The notes beneath the pieces are model-generated. The model saw only the letters and a list, made by a program, of their open reading frames with translations, was not told where the DNA came from and did no database searches. DNA of 35,258 nt, taken from NCBI RefSeq assembly GCF_001275675.1, contig NZ_LITM01000017.1, forward strand, positions 131,691-166,948, given 5' to 3'. Source of the stretch: Lysinibacillus sp. FJAT-14745 (lineage in GTDB: Bacteria > Bacillota > Bacilli > Bacillales_A > Planococcaceae). A program made the position numbers and the translations under genes. Of the stretch, positions 16,504-24,742 are shown piece after piece (position 1 is the stretch's first letter; each line of letters starts with the position of its first letter).

Positions 16504-17097
16504 TTGGAATTACTAAAGAGAGCACAAGAGCGAAAAGAAACTGCCTCGCTCATTCTAGAAGAATTGGAACTACTAGAAAAATGGAATACAATTGGTCAAG
16601 CTTATGTTGTCGGCGCTACAGCGTATGATTTACTAGTGGATCAAGATATCGATATCGAAACATTTTGTGTTCGGCCGAATGCAGCGGAAGCCATGTCAAT
16701 ATTAGCGAACTTAACTGGCAATCCGAAGGTCATAGAATTAAAGTATCGTAATTATTTAGAAACACCATTTAATGGTTACTATTTTAAAATACAATATGAG
16801 CATGCCCCATTAGAAATTTGGAATATTGATATGTGGCTGTTTTCTGAAACACGAAAAGGTCCTCTATCAAGGGATTTAGTATCGTTAATGAACGACTCCT
16901 TAACAATAGAGAGTCGAAAGTATATTTTAAATATAAAAGAAGAACTGCTAAAGAAATCCATAGCACTTCCTTCGATTTATGTATATGAAGCAGTGTTAGA
17001 TTACGATATTCGGTGCATAGACGATTTTCTATATTGGATGGAAAAACAAGATGTAGGTAACCAGTCCCATTGGCGTCCTTCAAACAACAATAAATAA
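16504..17097 (+). CDS. Nucleotidyltransferase-like protein
   Basis: A 197-residue soluble protein. The segment YVVGATAYDLLVDQDIDIE (about residues 34-52) matches the pol-beta nucleotidyltransferase pattern G-(S/A/T)...D-x-D, with DIDIE supplying metal-binding acids. Further on, PLEIWNIDMWLF could supply another strand with an acidic residue. Proteins of this sort include antibiotic-modifying enzymes and toxin-type AbiEii relatives, but no antitoxin gene is adjacent, so I make no functional claim. The start is a TTG after GTAGGTG at a normal distance. A short ORF and a GNAT gene follow on the same strand. Confidence 0.7.
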   Translation: MELLKRAQERKETASLILEELELLEKWNTIGQAYVVGATAYDLLVDQDIDIETFCVRPNAAEAMSILANLTGNPKVIELKYRNYLETPFNGYYFKIQYEHAPLEIWNIDMWLFSETRKGPLSRDLVSLMNDSLTIESRKYILNIKEELLKKSIALPSIYVYEAVLDYDIRCIDDFLYWMEKQDVGNQSHWRPSNNNK

Positions 17098-17219
17098 AAA
17101 TCAGATGTTCCTTTTAACTGTCCTTCTTGCTCTTATACAGACCTGATTAAAAATATTTGTTTCTACTAATTACCAAAAATGCTACTATAAAGTTATCTAA
17201 ACTAAAGGAGTTGTGCATA

Positions 17220-17279
17220 TGAGTGCGGAAATTGCAGTAGATGTTTTGTTTAAACAACAAATAATCAAAGGGGTGTAGA
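17220..17279 (+). CDS. Short ORF (19 codons) upstream of a GNAT gene, possibly a gene remnant
   Basis: ATG with an excellent Shine-Dalgarno sequence (AAAGGAGTTGTGCAT) opens MSAEIAVDVLFKQQIIKGV and then meets TAG. After the TAG the frame stays open (TLTAALEQGRKNGK) into the next gene, so the ORF may be the head of a broken gene rather than a functional peptide. It lies 33 bp before the GNAT start and could influence its translation. No family is recognised. Confidence 0.35.
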
Positions 17280-17312
17280 CTCTAACTGCAGCCCTTGAAC
17301 AAGGGAGAAAAA

Positions 17313-17861
17313 ATGGAAAATTATTTGAAAGAATTTCTTACAGGTCAATCTATTACTTTACAACAAATGACTTCCTCCGACTTAGAAGCATTTGTAAAAA
17401 TTGAAAGTGAAAAAAAGTCGTTGCTGCTTGCCAACGACGAAATTCCCTTCCCAAATACCTTTGAGGATCATGCTTCATTCTTTCAAAGTATTAGTGGCAA
17501 AAAAGAGGAGTTTATCTTCGGTATTTTTGAAAAGTCGACTAATGAGCTTATCGGCTCCTGTGGTGTCTATGGCATCAACTGGCAAAATAGTACTTGCTTT
17601 GTAGGCATCTCAATTGGTGAACAATGGCACGGCAAAGGGCTTGGAACCGATGCCATGAAAACTCTTATTCATTTTATTTTTAATTATATTTCCATTAATA
17701 AAATTAAGCTTCAGGTTTTCAGCTTTAATAAAGGAGCTATTCGTTCCTATGAAAAATGTGGCTTTACAAAAGAAGGTATTCTACGAAATGAGATTTTCCG
17801 CTTCGGCCAATTTCATGATGTAGTTTTATTTGGTCTATTACGAGAAGATTGGCTCAAATAG
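17313..17861 (+). CDS. GNAT-family N-acetyltransferase (RimJ/RimL type)
   Basis: A 182-residue acetyltransferase of the Acetyltransf_3 kind, as in ribosomal-protein alanine acetyltransferases and relatives that act on drugs or polyamines. Motif A is in ISIGEQWHGKGLGTDAMKTL, and INKIKLQVFSFNKGAIRSYE with KCGFTKEGILRNE is the usual motif B and C-terminal strand. The substrate is unknown. Start: the ATG at 17313 lies five bases from AAGGGAG; an in-frame TTG at 17295 precedes that site and is unlikely. It ends shortly before a strong bidirectional terminator. Confidence 0.88.
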   Translation: MENYLKEFLTGQSITLQQMTSSDLEAFVKIESEKKSLLLANDEIPFPNTFEDHASFFQSISGKKEEFIFGIFEKSTNELIGSCGVYGINWQNSTCFVGISIGEQWHGKGLGTDAMKTLIHFIFNYISINKIKLQVFSFNKGAIRSYEKCGFTKEGILRNEIFRFGQFHDVVLFGLLREDWLK

Positions 17862-17938
17862 GATAAGCAATTTTCCTCAGGTGATGGAAATACTTCGAAT
17901 ATCTCGATAAATCCATGATCCTTTTCGATAAAATGAAC

Positions 17939-17966
17939 TAAGGGGCTGCCAGTAGACAGCCCCTTT
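17939..17966. terminator. Bidirectional terminator between GNAT gene and phosphatase pseudogene
   Basis: AAGGGGCTG and CAGCCCCTT form a perfect nine-bp stem with a TTTT on the plus side. The genes on both sides converge on it. Confidence 0.8.
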
Positions 17967-18003
17967 TAGATTCAAATTTATTTACAAAATTGACACCCCA
18001 TCT

Positions 18004-18560
18004 TTATTCCCAAATTCTTTGAACATCACTTAACACGAAATGCTGAAACGTTAGTTGATACACATCAGGCATTGAAAGTTTCTTCCAAAATGAGGTATCA
18101 TACTGAGCATCAAAATATTGCATCATTAAGACCATTATATTGCCGTGTGTTCCGATCACTATATTGTCATGTGGATGTGCAAGTATAATTTTTTTCAAGG
18201 TAGTAATAGCTCGTTCCTGTGCGGTATCATTTGATTCTCCACCCTCAAATGCAAAATTCGGATACCTCCATACATGATGAATGGCAGCGTCAAAATCAAA
18301 TATTTTTCCATTAGATTAGATAGTATTCTTTCTTTAAATGAATCAATCGTTTTTATCTGTAATTTATGTTCCTGTGCTATGCCCTCAACCGTCTGAATGG
18401 CTCTTTTATATGGACTTGAATATATCGTATGGATATTTTTATTTTCAAATAATCTAGTAACACGATCCCTTTCCTCAAACCCTTTGCCAGAAAGCGGACG
18501 ATTGTACTCATCTGCTGTATAATGAGAATGAGCGTGTCTTACAAAATATATTACAGTCAT
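18004..18560 (-). pseudogene. Histidine phosphatase family protein, frameshifted by a 5-bp duplication
   Basis: Phosphoglycerate-mutase-like phosphatase. The N-terminal half has the catalytic RHAHS motif (VIYFVRHAHS) and the IYSSPYKRAIQT block; the second half, in another frame, has GGESNDTAQER and the second catalytic histidine in GTHGN. The frame breaks where TCTAA is repeated twice (plus-strand TTAGATTAGA, 18311-18320). Removing one copy restores a continuous reading, ILSNGKIFDFDAAIHHVW, and a 183-residue protein with all expected motifs. The lesion is therefore recent or reversible. It begins 11 bp after the stop of the lipoprotein gene and is probably cotranscribed with it. Substrate unknown. 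Confidence 0.9.
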
Positions 18561-18571
18561 TATAATTCCCT

Positions 18572-19198
18572 CTATTTTTCTTCAGATTTTGCTTTCTTTT
18601 CTTGCATATAATTGTATAAGTCAACCTTCCACATACCATCCTCTTTTAGTAAGGCAAATACCTTAAGGTAATGGGAGCTTCCAAAAATTATCTCTAAATG
18701 AACAATTGCAATACTTTCGGTGCTAGTTTCTTTATTCAATGAAATATTATCGTAGTATCTGTACATTAAATAATCCTGTATTTGCTCATCTAATAAATAA
18801 TTTATATACTCATCAATAAAAGTTTCTTTATCTGGAAGCTCATTGTTATTGTAGGTAATTGCATATAGTTTATCGAAATTATGCTTAAATACTAAATTCA
18901 TCATTATTAACACCATTTCCTCTGGTGTAAAAGTCTTTAAACTATTCATATTCCCTTTGCTTAAGAAATCTTCATATAAAGCTCTTTTTTCCTCTGATAA
19001 TTTCTCTAAATATGTAAAATCATAATGCTTATCAATAGGTGGAGGTAGTTGTTTTGAATCTTCTACGTGTTGAGCGGAATGGTTTGTACCCGCTGTTGTT
19101 CCTGTAGATTCTCCTGATTTAATTTTCACGTCTGAACATGCTATCAACATTAAACTAGAGACGATCATAACGCTTAATAAAGGCCACCTTAACTTCAA
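18572..19198 (-). CDS. Predicted lipoprotein, unknown
   Basis: A 208-residue exported lipoprotein. The signal peptide MKLRWPLLSVMIVSSLMLIAC ends in a lipobox (LIAC, Cys21), then a flexible, polar Ser/Thr-rich linker (to about residue 50) leads to a mainly helical acidic domain ending in a strand-rich part (IAIVHLEIIFGSSHYLKVF). No known domain is recognised. The start is a TTG at 19198, eight bases from a strong GGGGGAGG. It is followed closely by the phosphatase pseudogene. Confidence 0.8.
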   Translation of the reverse strand: MKLRWPLLSVMIVSSLMLIACSDVKIKSGESTGTTAGTNHSAQHVEDSKQLPPPIDKHYDFTYLEKLSEEKRALYEDFLSKGNMNSLKTFTPEEMVLIMMNLVFKHNFDKLYAITYNNNELPDKETFIDEYINYLLDEQIQDYLMYRYYDNISLNKETSTESIAIVHLEIIFGSSHYLKVFALLKEDGMWKVDLYNYMQEKKAKSEEK

Positions 19199-19724
19199 AC
19201 CGTATACCTCCCCCTATCATTTAATAGATTCACTAACTAGTTTACCTATCATTCTGTATATTTCGAAAATTCTCAACATTATCAACCACAATAAAATCTC
19301 CTCAATAACAAACAACAAAGAAGTTTATTTGATAAATTGTGACAAGATACGAATTTCATTAAAACTTCCGTCAATACCGACATAAATTTTTATAGTAAAA
19401 AAGATGCTAATCTATTAACTATCACTCTTAACATTTTCTAAAATCTAGCCAAAAAAAAACGCTAACATTCTTATATTTAGGTTAATAAAACACATCAATA
19501 ATACAATAAAAGGTAATCACAATAGGTCAAATTATTTAGCCTTACTATTTTTTATTTTTCCCACAAAATAAGATTTAATAGATTCTCCTATGACTAATTT
19601 ACGAATTTCTCAACCAATACACAATGTGACATATTTTTCATTTTAGGTGAGATACAATGAAAAAGTTGAATCGAGGTCAATGTATTTCAAGAATATGAAG
19701 AGAAAATTTTAGGGGGAAAAGATT
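19199..19724. other. AT-rich intergenic region upstream of a Spo0E-like gene
   Basis: Mostly low-complexity AT sequence. Near the right end a 13-codon ORF (19657-19698, MKKLNRGQCISRI) has GGTGAG at good distance and could be a leader or chance. AGGTGA at 19645 and GAAT at 19668 have the spacing of a sigma-H promoter, but the match is weak. Confidence 0.35.
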
Positions 19725-19898
19725 TTGGTTAATATATCGTTTAAACAATTCTTGAGAATGGAGATTGAAAATAAAAGGAAAGATATGTATAAAAAGGCTA
19801 TGGATTTAGGTTTCACCCATCCTAGCGTGGTAGATTGTAGTCAAGAATTAGATGACCTACTAAATAAATATTCAAAAGCGATCAATAAAGCCAGCTAA
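19725..19898 (+). CDS. Spo0E-like sporulation regulatory protein (aspartyl phosphatase)
   Basis: A 57-residue protein with the family signature SQELDDLLNKYS (residues 39-50), after an N-terminal helix with MEIENKRKDMYKKAMDLGF. In B. subtilis, Spo0E, YisI and YnzD are small helical hairpins that dephosphorylate Spo0A~P and delay sporulation; the SQELD motif carries the key residues. This protein has the length and layout of that family, so the same role is inferred. The start is a TTG (19725) eight bases from AGGGGG, which suits a weakly expressed regulator. It stands alone on the plus strand, with a 148-bp gap before the next gene. Confidence 0.85.
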   Translation: MVNISFKQFLRMEIENKRKDMYKKAMDLGFTHPSVVDCSQELDDLLNKYSKAINKAS

Positions 19899-20046
19899 AA
19901 CGATTTCCAATGATTCGTCTAGTTTTATCCTGTATTAGGTTCCGGTTATCAAATAGACAGCAAATTCCTATTGCTGTTGTAAAGATACGTATAAATAACA
20001 TAAAAATGGGATATCTTCTTTATGACAGGAAAAAGGAGGCCTAAAA

Positions 20047-20511
20047 ATGCAGGTATTTTTTTTATCATTGGTCGTTTCAAGCTTTTTACTACAGCAGCCT
20101 CAAGATTCAGTAGAAAATACAGCACCGATTCTTTGCATACCTTCTGGAACTACATCTTATAAATATCCTAATAATCAATATCAGACATTTCGTACTGAGT
20201 ATGAGTTTTATCATCAATTAGACAAGACAATCTATGAGGAATATAACGATGCTACTTTAAACATTCATCAAAAAATAGCCTTTAAGGACGTACCGAAGGC
20301 TGAGGAAACATTTCATCTAAAAACTAATTTTATACGTAAAAAAATAGACCTCTCTCAACATACTTTTATTCATCCCAATCGACAAGTATATTTTTTAGCA
20401 TCCTTTAAGCAAAATAATCAGGAGACTTATCATAAATACCTGGTCATTGACGCTGAGACCCAAACTATCCTTTTAGGAAATAGTAATTATCAAAGTAATT
20501 CCATCAATTAA
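20047..20511 (+). CDS. Predicted secreted protein, unknown
   Basis: A 154-residue protein with a short hydrophobic N-terminus (MQVFFLSLVVSSFLLQQ) that looks like a signal peptide or anchor, then a polar, Tyr- and Gln-rich domain (YKYPNNQYQTF, QKIAFKDVP). The C-terminal part, NRQVYFLASFKQNNQETYHK and YLVIDAETQTILLG, reads like a beta-strand pair of the kind seen in PepSY-like or processing-associated domains, but this is only an impression. A strong Shine-Dalgarno sequence AAAGGAGG precedes the ATG. There is no operon partner. Confidence 0.65.
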   Translation: MQVFFLSLVVSSFLLQQPQDSVENTAPILCIPSGTTSYKYPNNQYQTFRTEYEFYHQLDKTIYEEYNDATLNIHQKIAFKDVPKAEETFHLKTNFIRKKIDLSQHTFIHPNRQVYFLASFKQNNQETYHKYLVIDAETQTILLGNSNYQSNSIN

Positions 20512-20644
20512 ATCTATTTTGTTTGTTGTTTAATTTATTGTATGCTTGAAAATTTGATAATAGTAGCAAAATCGATGAAAAAACCAACATTTTTCAGTAA
20601 ATTTAGCAAAACATATATGACAACATACATTTCAGGCCTTTTTA

Positions 20645-20690
20645 TAGCTCGACTCTAGGGAATAGTGGACTTACCCCTAGAGTCGAGCTA
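20645..20690. terminator. Perfect 16-bp hairpin between the secreted protein gene and thrS
   Basis: TAGCTCGACTCTAGGG (20645-20660) is exactly complementary to CCCTAGAGTCGAGCTA (20675-20690) with a 14-base loop. It lies between two converging genes, as a terminator would, but neither side has a proper T run. The stem is unusually stable for this AT-rich DNA. Confidence 0.6.
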
Positions 20691-20710
20691 ATTTGTTATA
20701 TAGGAATCGT

Positions 20711-22639
20711 TTACTCCCCTTTAGAAGATAAAGCTCTTTGCTGTATTTCTTGCTTTATTTCCTCTATAAACTGTTGCAATGGTTTTTCAATTAATGCTTG
20801 CTGACCATATTTACGAACAGTGACTTGTTGGTGATCCATTTCTTTATCACCAAGCACTAAAATATAAGGTATTTTTTTCATTTGAGCTTCACGAATTTTT
20901 TTACCCAGCTTTTCTTGTCGATCGTCAATACTTACACGGATTTGTTCCTTTTGTAAAGCATCAACTACTCGCTGTACATATTCTCGGTGTGTATCTGCAA
21001 CCCCAATAACTTTAACTTGCTGAGGTGCAAGCCACGTTGGGAACGCCCCTCCAAAATGCTCAATCAATATGCCTAAGAAGCGATCAATAGAGCCAAATAC
21101 CGCTCGATGAATAACGACAGGTCTTACTTTTTCATTCTGTTCATTGATATACGTTAAATCGAATTTCTCAGGAAGTTGGAAATCAAGCTGCACCGTTGCG
21201 CATTGATGACTACGATGAATGGCATCTTTAATATGAATATCAATTTTTGGTCCATAAAACGCTCCGTCACCTTCATTAATTGTAAAAGGAAAGCCCAATT
21301 TTGTTAGTACGTTTTCTAACGCCGCTTCCGCTTGATGCCAAAGTTCAAGTTCACCCATATAATCAGCTGGACGTGTTGATAATTCAATCTCGTATTTGAA
21401 GCCAAAGACCTGGTATACCTCATCAATAATCTTCAGTGCAAGCGCAATTTCATCTTCAATTTGCTGTGGCGTAACAAAAATATGTGCATCATCCTGACAA
21501 AAAGTACGAACTCGTAAAAGACCATTTAATGCGCCACTAAATTCATGTCGATGAACTTGACCAAATTCGGCCATACGAATCGGTAAATCTCTATACGAAT
21601 GTAAAGCATTTTTAAAAATCAACATATGTCCAGGGCAATTCATAGGCTTTAATGCAAAACTTTGGTCATCTACTTGTGTAAAGTACATATTGTCTTTATA
21701 GTGGTCCCAATGTCCTGACTGTTCCCATAAACGTTGGTTCATCATCAATGGCGTCCGTACTTCTTGATAATCAAATTTTGCTTGTACATGACGTAAATAA
21801 GACTCCAGTTCATTGCGAATAATTTGACCATTCGCTAAATAAAACGGCATCCCTGGTGCTTCTTCTGAAAACATAAATAACTCTAGTTCTTTTCCTAGTT
21901 TTCGGTGATTCCGCTTCTCCGCTTCTTCTAAGAAAACAAAATATTCCTCGAGCTCTTTTTTTGAGGCAAATGCTACCCCGTATATACGTTGTAGCATTTT
22001 ATTATTGCTATCTCCACGCCAGTAAGCTCCTGACACATGCATTAATTTAAAGTGTTGTAATTTTCCTGTGGAAGGTACATGCGGTCCACGACATAGATCG
22101 TAAAAGTCTCCTTGTTCGTAAACCGTCACAACTTCATGTTCAGGGATATCCTCTAATAACTCTAACTTTAGCGCATCATAAGCAAATAGCTGTTGTGCCT
22201 CTGTTCTTGTCACTTCTTTGCGCTGTATTTGTATATTTTCTTGCATAATTTGCTTCATCATTTTTTCAATTTGTTGCAAGTCACTAGACGCAAAGGAATG
22301 CGCAATGTCGATATCATAATAAAACCCATTTTCGATAACTGGCCCAACCCCAAACCTAGCATCAGGGTATAAACGCTTTATTGCTTGGGCTAACAAATGG
22401 GCTGTTGAATGACGAATCACCTGAATTCCTTCTTTTGAGTTAGCATCATATAGGGAAATTTGTGTATCTTCCAAAATCGGGCGCGTCAAATCAATGATGG
22501 TCCCGTTGACACTCCCTACGATTGCCTTTTTACGTAAAGCGGGACTAATCGCTTGTGCAATGTCGGTTAGTGTAACACCTTTTGAAAATGCTTGTTGTCT
22601 ACCATCTGGAAATTGAATGTTAATTAATTGATTTGACAT
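20711..22639 (-). CDS. thrS: Threonyl-tRNA synthetase
   Basis: A 642-residue cytosolic enzyme that charges tRNA-Thr. An N-terminal TGS domain (about 1-65) leads to the editing domain with the HSTAHLLAQAIKRL motif. The class II catalytic core has NCPGHMLIF (zinc-binding Cys), motif 2 (GQVHRHEFSGALNG) with RTFCQDDAHIF, HRSHQCATVQLDFQ and motif 3 (GSIDRFLGILIEHFGG). The anticodon-binding domain ends the protein. Length is that of B. subtilis ThrS. The ATG at 22639 follows GGAG (AAAGGAGTAGAGAAC); an apparent 70-residue extension is only the T-box leader read through. It is controlled by the T-box just upstream. Confidence 0.97.
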   Translation of the reverse strand: MSNQLINIQFPDGRQQAFSKGVTLTDIAQAISPALRKKAIVGSVNGTIIDLTRPILEDTQISLYDANSKEGIQVIRHSTAHLLAQAIKRLYPDARFGVGPVIENGFYYDIDIAHSFASSDLQQIEKMMKQIMQENIQIQRKEVTRTEAQQLFAYDALKLELLEDIPEHEVVTVYEQGDFYDLCRGPHVPSTGKLQHFKLMHVSGAYWRGDSNNKMLQRIYGVAFASKKELEEYFVFLEEAEKRNHRKLGKELELFMFSEEAPGMPFYLANGQIIRNELESYLRHVQAKFDYQEVRTPLMMNQRLWEQSGHWDHYKDNMYFTQVDDQSFALKPMNCPGHMLIFKNALHSYRDLPIRMAEFGQVHRHEFSGALNGLLRVRTFCQDDAHIFVTPQQIEDEIALALKIIDEVYQVFGFKYEIELSTRPADYMGELELWHQAEAALENVLTKLGFPFTINEGDGAFYGPKIDIHIKDAIHRSHQCATVQLDFQLPEKFDLTYINEQNEKVRPVVIHRAVFGSIDRFLGILIEHFGGAFPTWLAPQQVKVIGVADTHREYVQRVVDALQKEQIRVSIDDRQEKLGKKIREAQMKKIPYILVLGDKEMDHQQVTVRKYGQQALIEKPLQQFIEEIKQEIQQRALSSKGE

Positions 22640-22663
22640 GTTCTCTACTCCTTTTTTTAAAAT

Positions 22664-22922
22664 AAAAAAACACATATTCGCCCCATAAAGGGACGAGCAT
22701 GTGTTGATTACCCGTGGTTCCACCCAAATTCCCACTAGATGCACTAGTGGCTCATTGCTATGCAGTAACGTTGCATATACGGTGCAAGTTTCCAAGCACT
22801 GCTCAAAGGTAGTAAGTTTTGCTAGCTGCATTAGGAAGCTTTCAGCCATGGCCGCCCTCTCTGTGAATCGTTTATCAAAACTCGTGTCCTTGTCATCGCC
22901 AATTTCATTGCTTTGTGAAATT
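22664..22922 (-). promoter_or_regulatory. T-box riboswitch, threonine-specific, upstream of thrS
   Basis: The minus strand carries the T-box sequence GGGTGGAACCACGGG (about 22710-22724), which pairs with the free 3' end of uncharged tRNA. The terminator follows: CACATGCTCGTCCC and GGGGCGAATATGTG with a T run (about 22664-22703). Stem I lies at the 5' side, with an AGAGAG element near 22860. An ACC codon (22808-22810 in minus sense) in CTACCTTTGA is the likely Thr specifier; its exact placement was judged by eye. Uncharged tRNA-Thr should stabilise the antiterminator and allow thrS expression. Confidence 0.9.
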
Positions 22923-22929
22923 GTTATTT

Positions 22930-22958
22930 ACTTTAACAAATGCTCCAATACTTGTCAA
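22930..22958 (-). promoter_or_regulatory. Sigma-A promoter of the thrS T-box leader
   Basis: On the minus strand TTGACA (22958-22953) and TAAAGT (22935-22930) are separated by 17 bases. The -35 box is perfect and the -10 has 4 of 6. Transcription would begin near 22922. Confidence 0.75.
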
Positions 22959-23075
22959 TGTTCGAAAATTATTTTTTGCGAAATAATTCCAACTTTTCGT
23001 CCGATGTGTACTTGACTGCACATTCCACTTTTAGCAGGAAAACTGCGATATAATCTCAATCGCTAAGCTTAGTTT

Positions 23076-23435
23076 TCATACACTTCGCACTTCTAAAGTC
23101 TCATTATGAGACTGCCACTTAACGTGAATGGTTGGTGCAGCATCCTTTTTAAAAATTCTTGCACTTTCTTTCTTCTTTAAGCTAAACTCTTTTTCTGTAT
23201 TCACTCGGGCGTCATTGAAAATTTTTGATATTTCAGATCCTTCAATCGTTATTTGTAAATCACCTAAGTCTTGCTCTTCTCCAAGGTAGAAAAGTCGTAA
23301 GCCCTCTTCGGCATTACTATGATATACGGCCTTCCAGTGCTCACTTTTCGCTATGTAATGGACATCCTCTTGTTTATTTGTACTACAAGCAACTAACACA
23401 ACTATCATTAAAATTAGGAAGCATATTTTTTTCAT
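23076..23435 (-). CDS. Small predicted lipoprotein, unknown
   Basis: A 119-residue lipoprotein. The signal peptide MKKICFLILMIVVLVAC ends with the lipobox LVAC (Cys17). The rest (HWKAVYHSNAEEGLRLFYLG, LQITIEGSEISKIF, PTIHVKWQSHNETLEV) reads as a compact beta-sandwich of regularly alternating strands, a type common in Bacillus lipoproteins with unassigned function. It is 122 bp downstream of amj on the same strand and may share its transcript. Substrate or partner unknown. Confidence 0.75.
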   Translation of the reverse strand: MKKICFLILMIVVLVACSTNKQEDVHYIAKSEHWKAVYHSNAEEGLRLFYLGEEQDLGDLQITIEGSEISKIFNDARVNTEKEFSLKKKESARIFKKDAAPTIHVKWQSHNETLEVRSV

Positions 23436-23557
23436 TAGATATCGATTTTCCTTTCTTTGAAAGTTATCATATAAATATCAACTTCGATCTATTCTTCTTA
23501 ATTCCTAGTGAAAACTGTTATTCTGCTTGAATAGTTATCGTCAATGTATATGCCCCC

Positions 23558-24373
23558 TTAAGTCATAAATTGTGTAAACCAAGCAATATATTTTGCTCCA
23601 GGTATAAATAAGAGCTGTGCCAAAAATGTGCCTAGCAGCCTTGATCCCATCATCATCACAGAAGCTCGTTTAAGACTTAAGTAGCTGCCTCTTTGATTGA
23701 TAACATCATCTGCCAAAATGGAAATTTTAGGGTCAATAAATATTATTAGTAACATCGTCGCTACACCATTAATAAGTCCTGATGACATTACAGCAGTATT
23801 CGATCTTTCAGGAACTAATAAAGCGGCGTAAAGTGCTGACAAGACACCAATTGTATAGATGGCCGTTATAACAACATTCACGATAAATAATTTAATGGGA
23901 ATATCACGCCAGCTAATCCCCTTTAAGTATGAAAAACTTGGCAAATGAATATGTTTTATTCCCCGTTTGATATACTCAATACTAAAACCTTTTTTGAATA
24001 ATGCTGGAATGGAGCCTCTTTCCTCAGACAAATGAATAATAGCCCTTGAAAATATGGCTACAAATGTCGGCAATAGTAGAATACCTACCAAAGTACCTAG
24101 TGAAGCGGCACCAATAAGTATACGGAATTGCTGCTCCACAAATGCCAATGTGTTTTCCTTAGGCGCTGTGTCAGTCAGGCTTCCGGTAAAAGGCTGCTGC
24201 ATCATATTTGCTAACCTTGAAAACATGACCATGACATTAAATAAGGATAGTGCAGAAGCTAATAATTTTACACGTGCACCCGACAATCGAACTGCATACG
24301 CAAGTGTCTCGATCGAGTGAATGATGAGAATAAACAAACCAATCATGATTAATTTATCTGTCAAAATATCCAA
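23558..24373 (-). CDS. amj: Lipid II flippase Amj (DUF2837, YdaH-like)
   Basis: A 271-residue integral membrane protein with about six to eight helices. The N-terminus MDILTDKLIMIGLFILIIHS followed by IETLAYAVRLSGARVKLLA, and a cluster of polar residues in RLANMMQQPFTG, match the Amj family from memory. In B. subtilis Amj is an alternative to MurJ: it flips lipid II across the membrane and is switched on (by sigma-M) when MurJ is lacking. It should have that role here, giving resilience to MurJ inhibition. The start is a TTG at 24373 with only a weak TAGG before it, so the start is not certain. No sigma-M promoter was identified by eye. Confidence 0.85.
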   Translation of the reverse strand: MDILTDKLIMIGLFILIIHSIETLAYAVRLSGARVKLLASALSLFNVMVMFSRLANMMQQPFTGSLTDTAPKENTLAFVEQQFRILIGAASLGTLVGILLLPTFVAIFSRAIIHLSEERGSIPALFKKGFSIEYIKRGIKHIHLPSFSYLKGISWRDIPIKLFIVNVVITAIYTIGVLSALYAALLVPERSNTAVMSSGLINGVATMLLIIFIDPKISILADDVINQRGSYLSLKRASVMMMGSRLLGTFLAQLLFIPGAKYIAWFTQFMT

Positions 24374-24510
24374 AGTCTTTTACCTACTTTTCATTTGTTA
24401 ATTCGTAATCGTTTAATCCAAGCTTGTACATAGACGGACCATTCTGCGTGAGGAATTGTCATCATACTCGTAGCCTATGCCATGAGGATTTCCCTCATAA
24501 GAATCATATT

Positions 24511-24658
24511 TTATTTAGGTCGTAATAAGTTTGATGTACTTTTGACCTTCTGGGCATCTCGATAGGATTCCCATTCATTTTCCATTTCCCAAGATTGTCC
24601 CCTTTTAGTAAGGAATACAGCTGAGACACTCCCTCCTATTAATATTCTACGAAATACA
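24511..24658 (-). pseudogene. Possible remnant of a small membrane-anchored protein
   Basis: On the minus strand a frame without stops reads VFRRILIGGSVSAVFLTK, then RGQSWEMENEWESYRDAQ and KVKSTSNLLRPK before TAA. It has the shape of a hydrophobic stretch followed by a polar tail, but there is no ATG, GTG or TTG at the head and a TAA lies just upstream. It could be the tail of a decayed gene. The rest of the 24374-24690 gap has nothing I can name. Confidence 0.25.
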
Positions 24659-24690
24659 CTTTAATAAGTTCCGTTATTTTCCTACCAATT

Positions 24691-24736
24691 AGAAAAGCTA
24701 TTCATTAGGTTTTTCCTCCTAACGAATAGCTTTTCT
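24691..24736 (-). terminator. Terminator after the 169-residue anchored protein
   Basis: AGAAAAGCTATTCATTAGG and CCTAACGAATAGCTTTTCT pair with one mismatch; on the minus strand it follows the gene's stop closely and ends in CTTTTCT. Confidence 0.85.
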
Positions 24737-24742
24737 CAGTGT

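Noticed and set aside
22640..22849. A 70-residue N-terminal extension of ThrS
   Set aside because: This stretch is the T-box and its terminator; the ATG at 22639 has a good Shine-Dalgarno sequence and gives the normal ThrS N-terminus.
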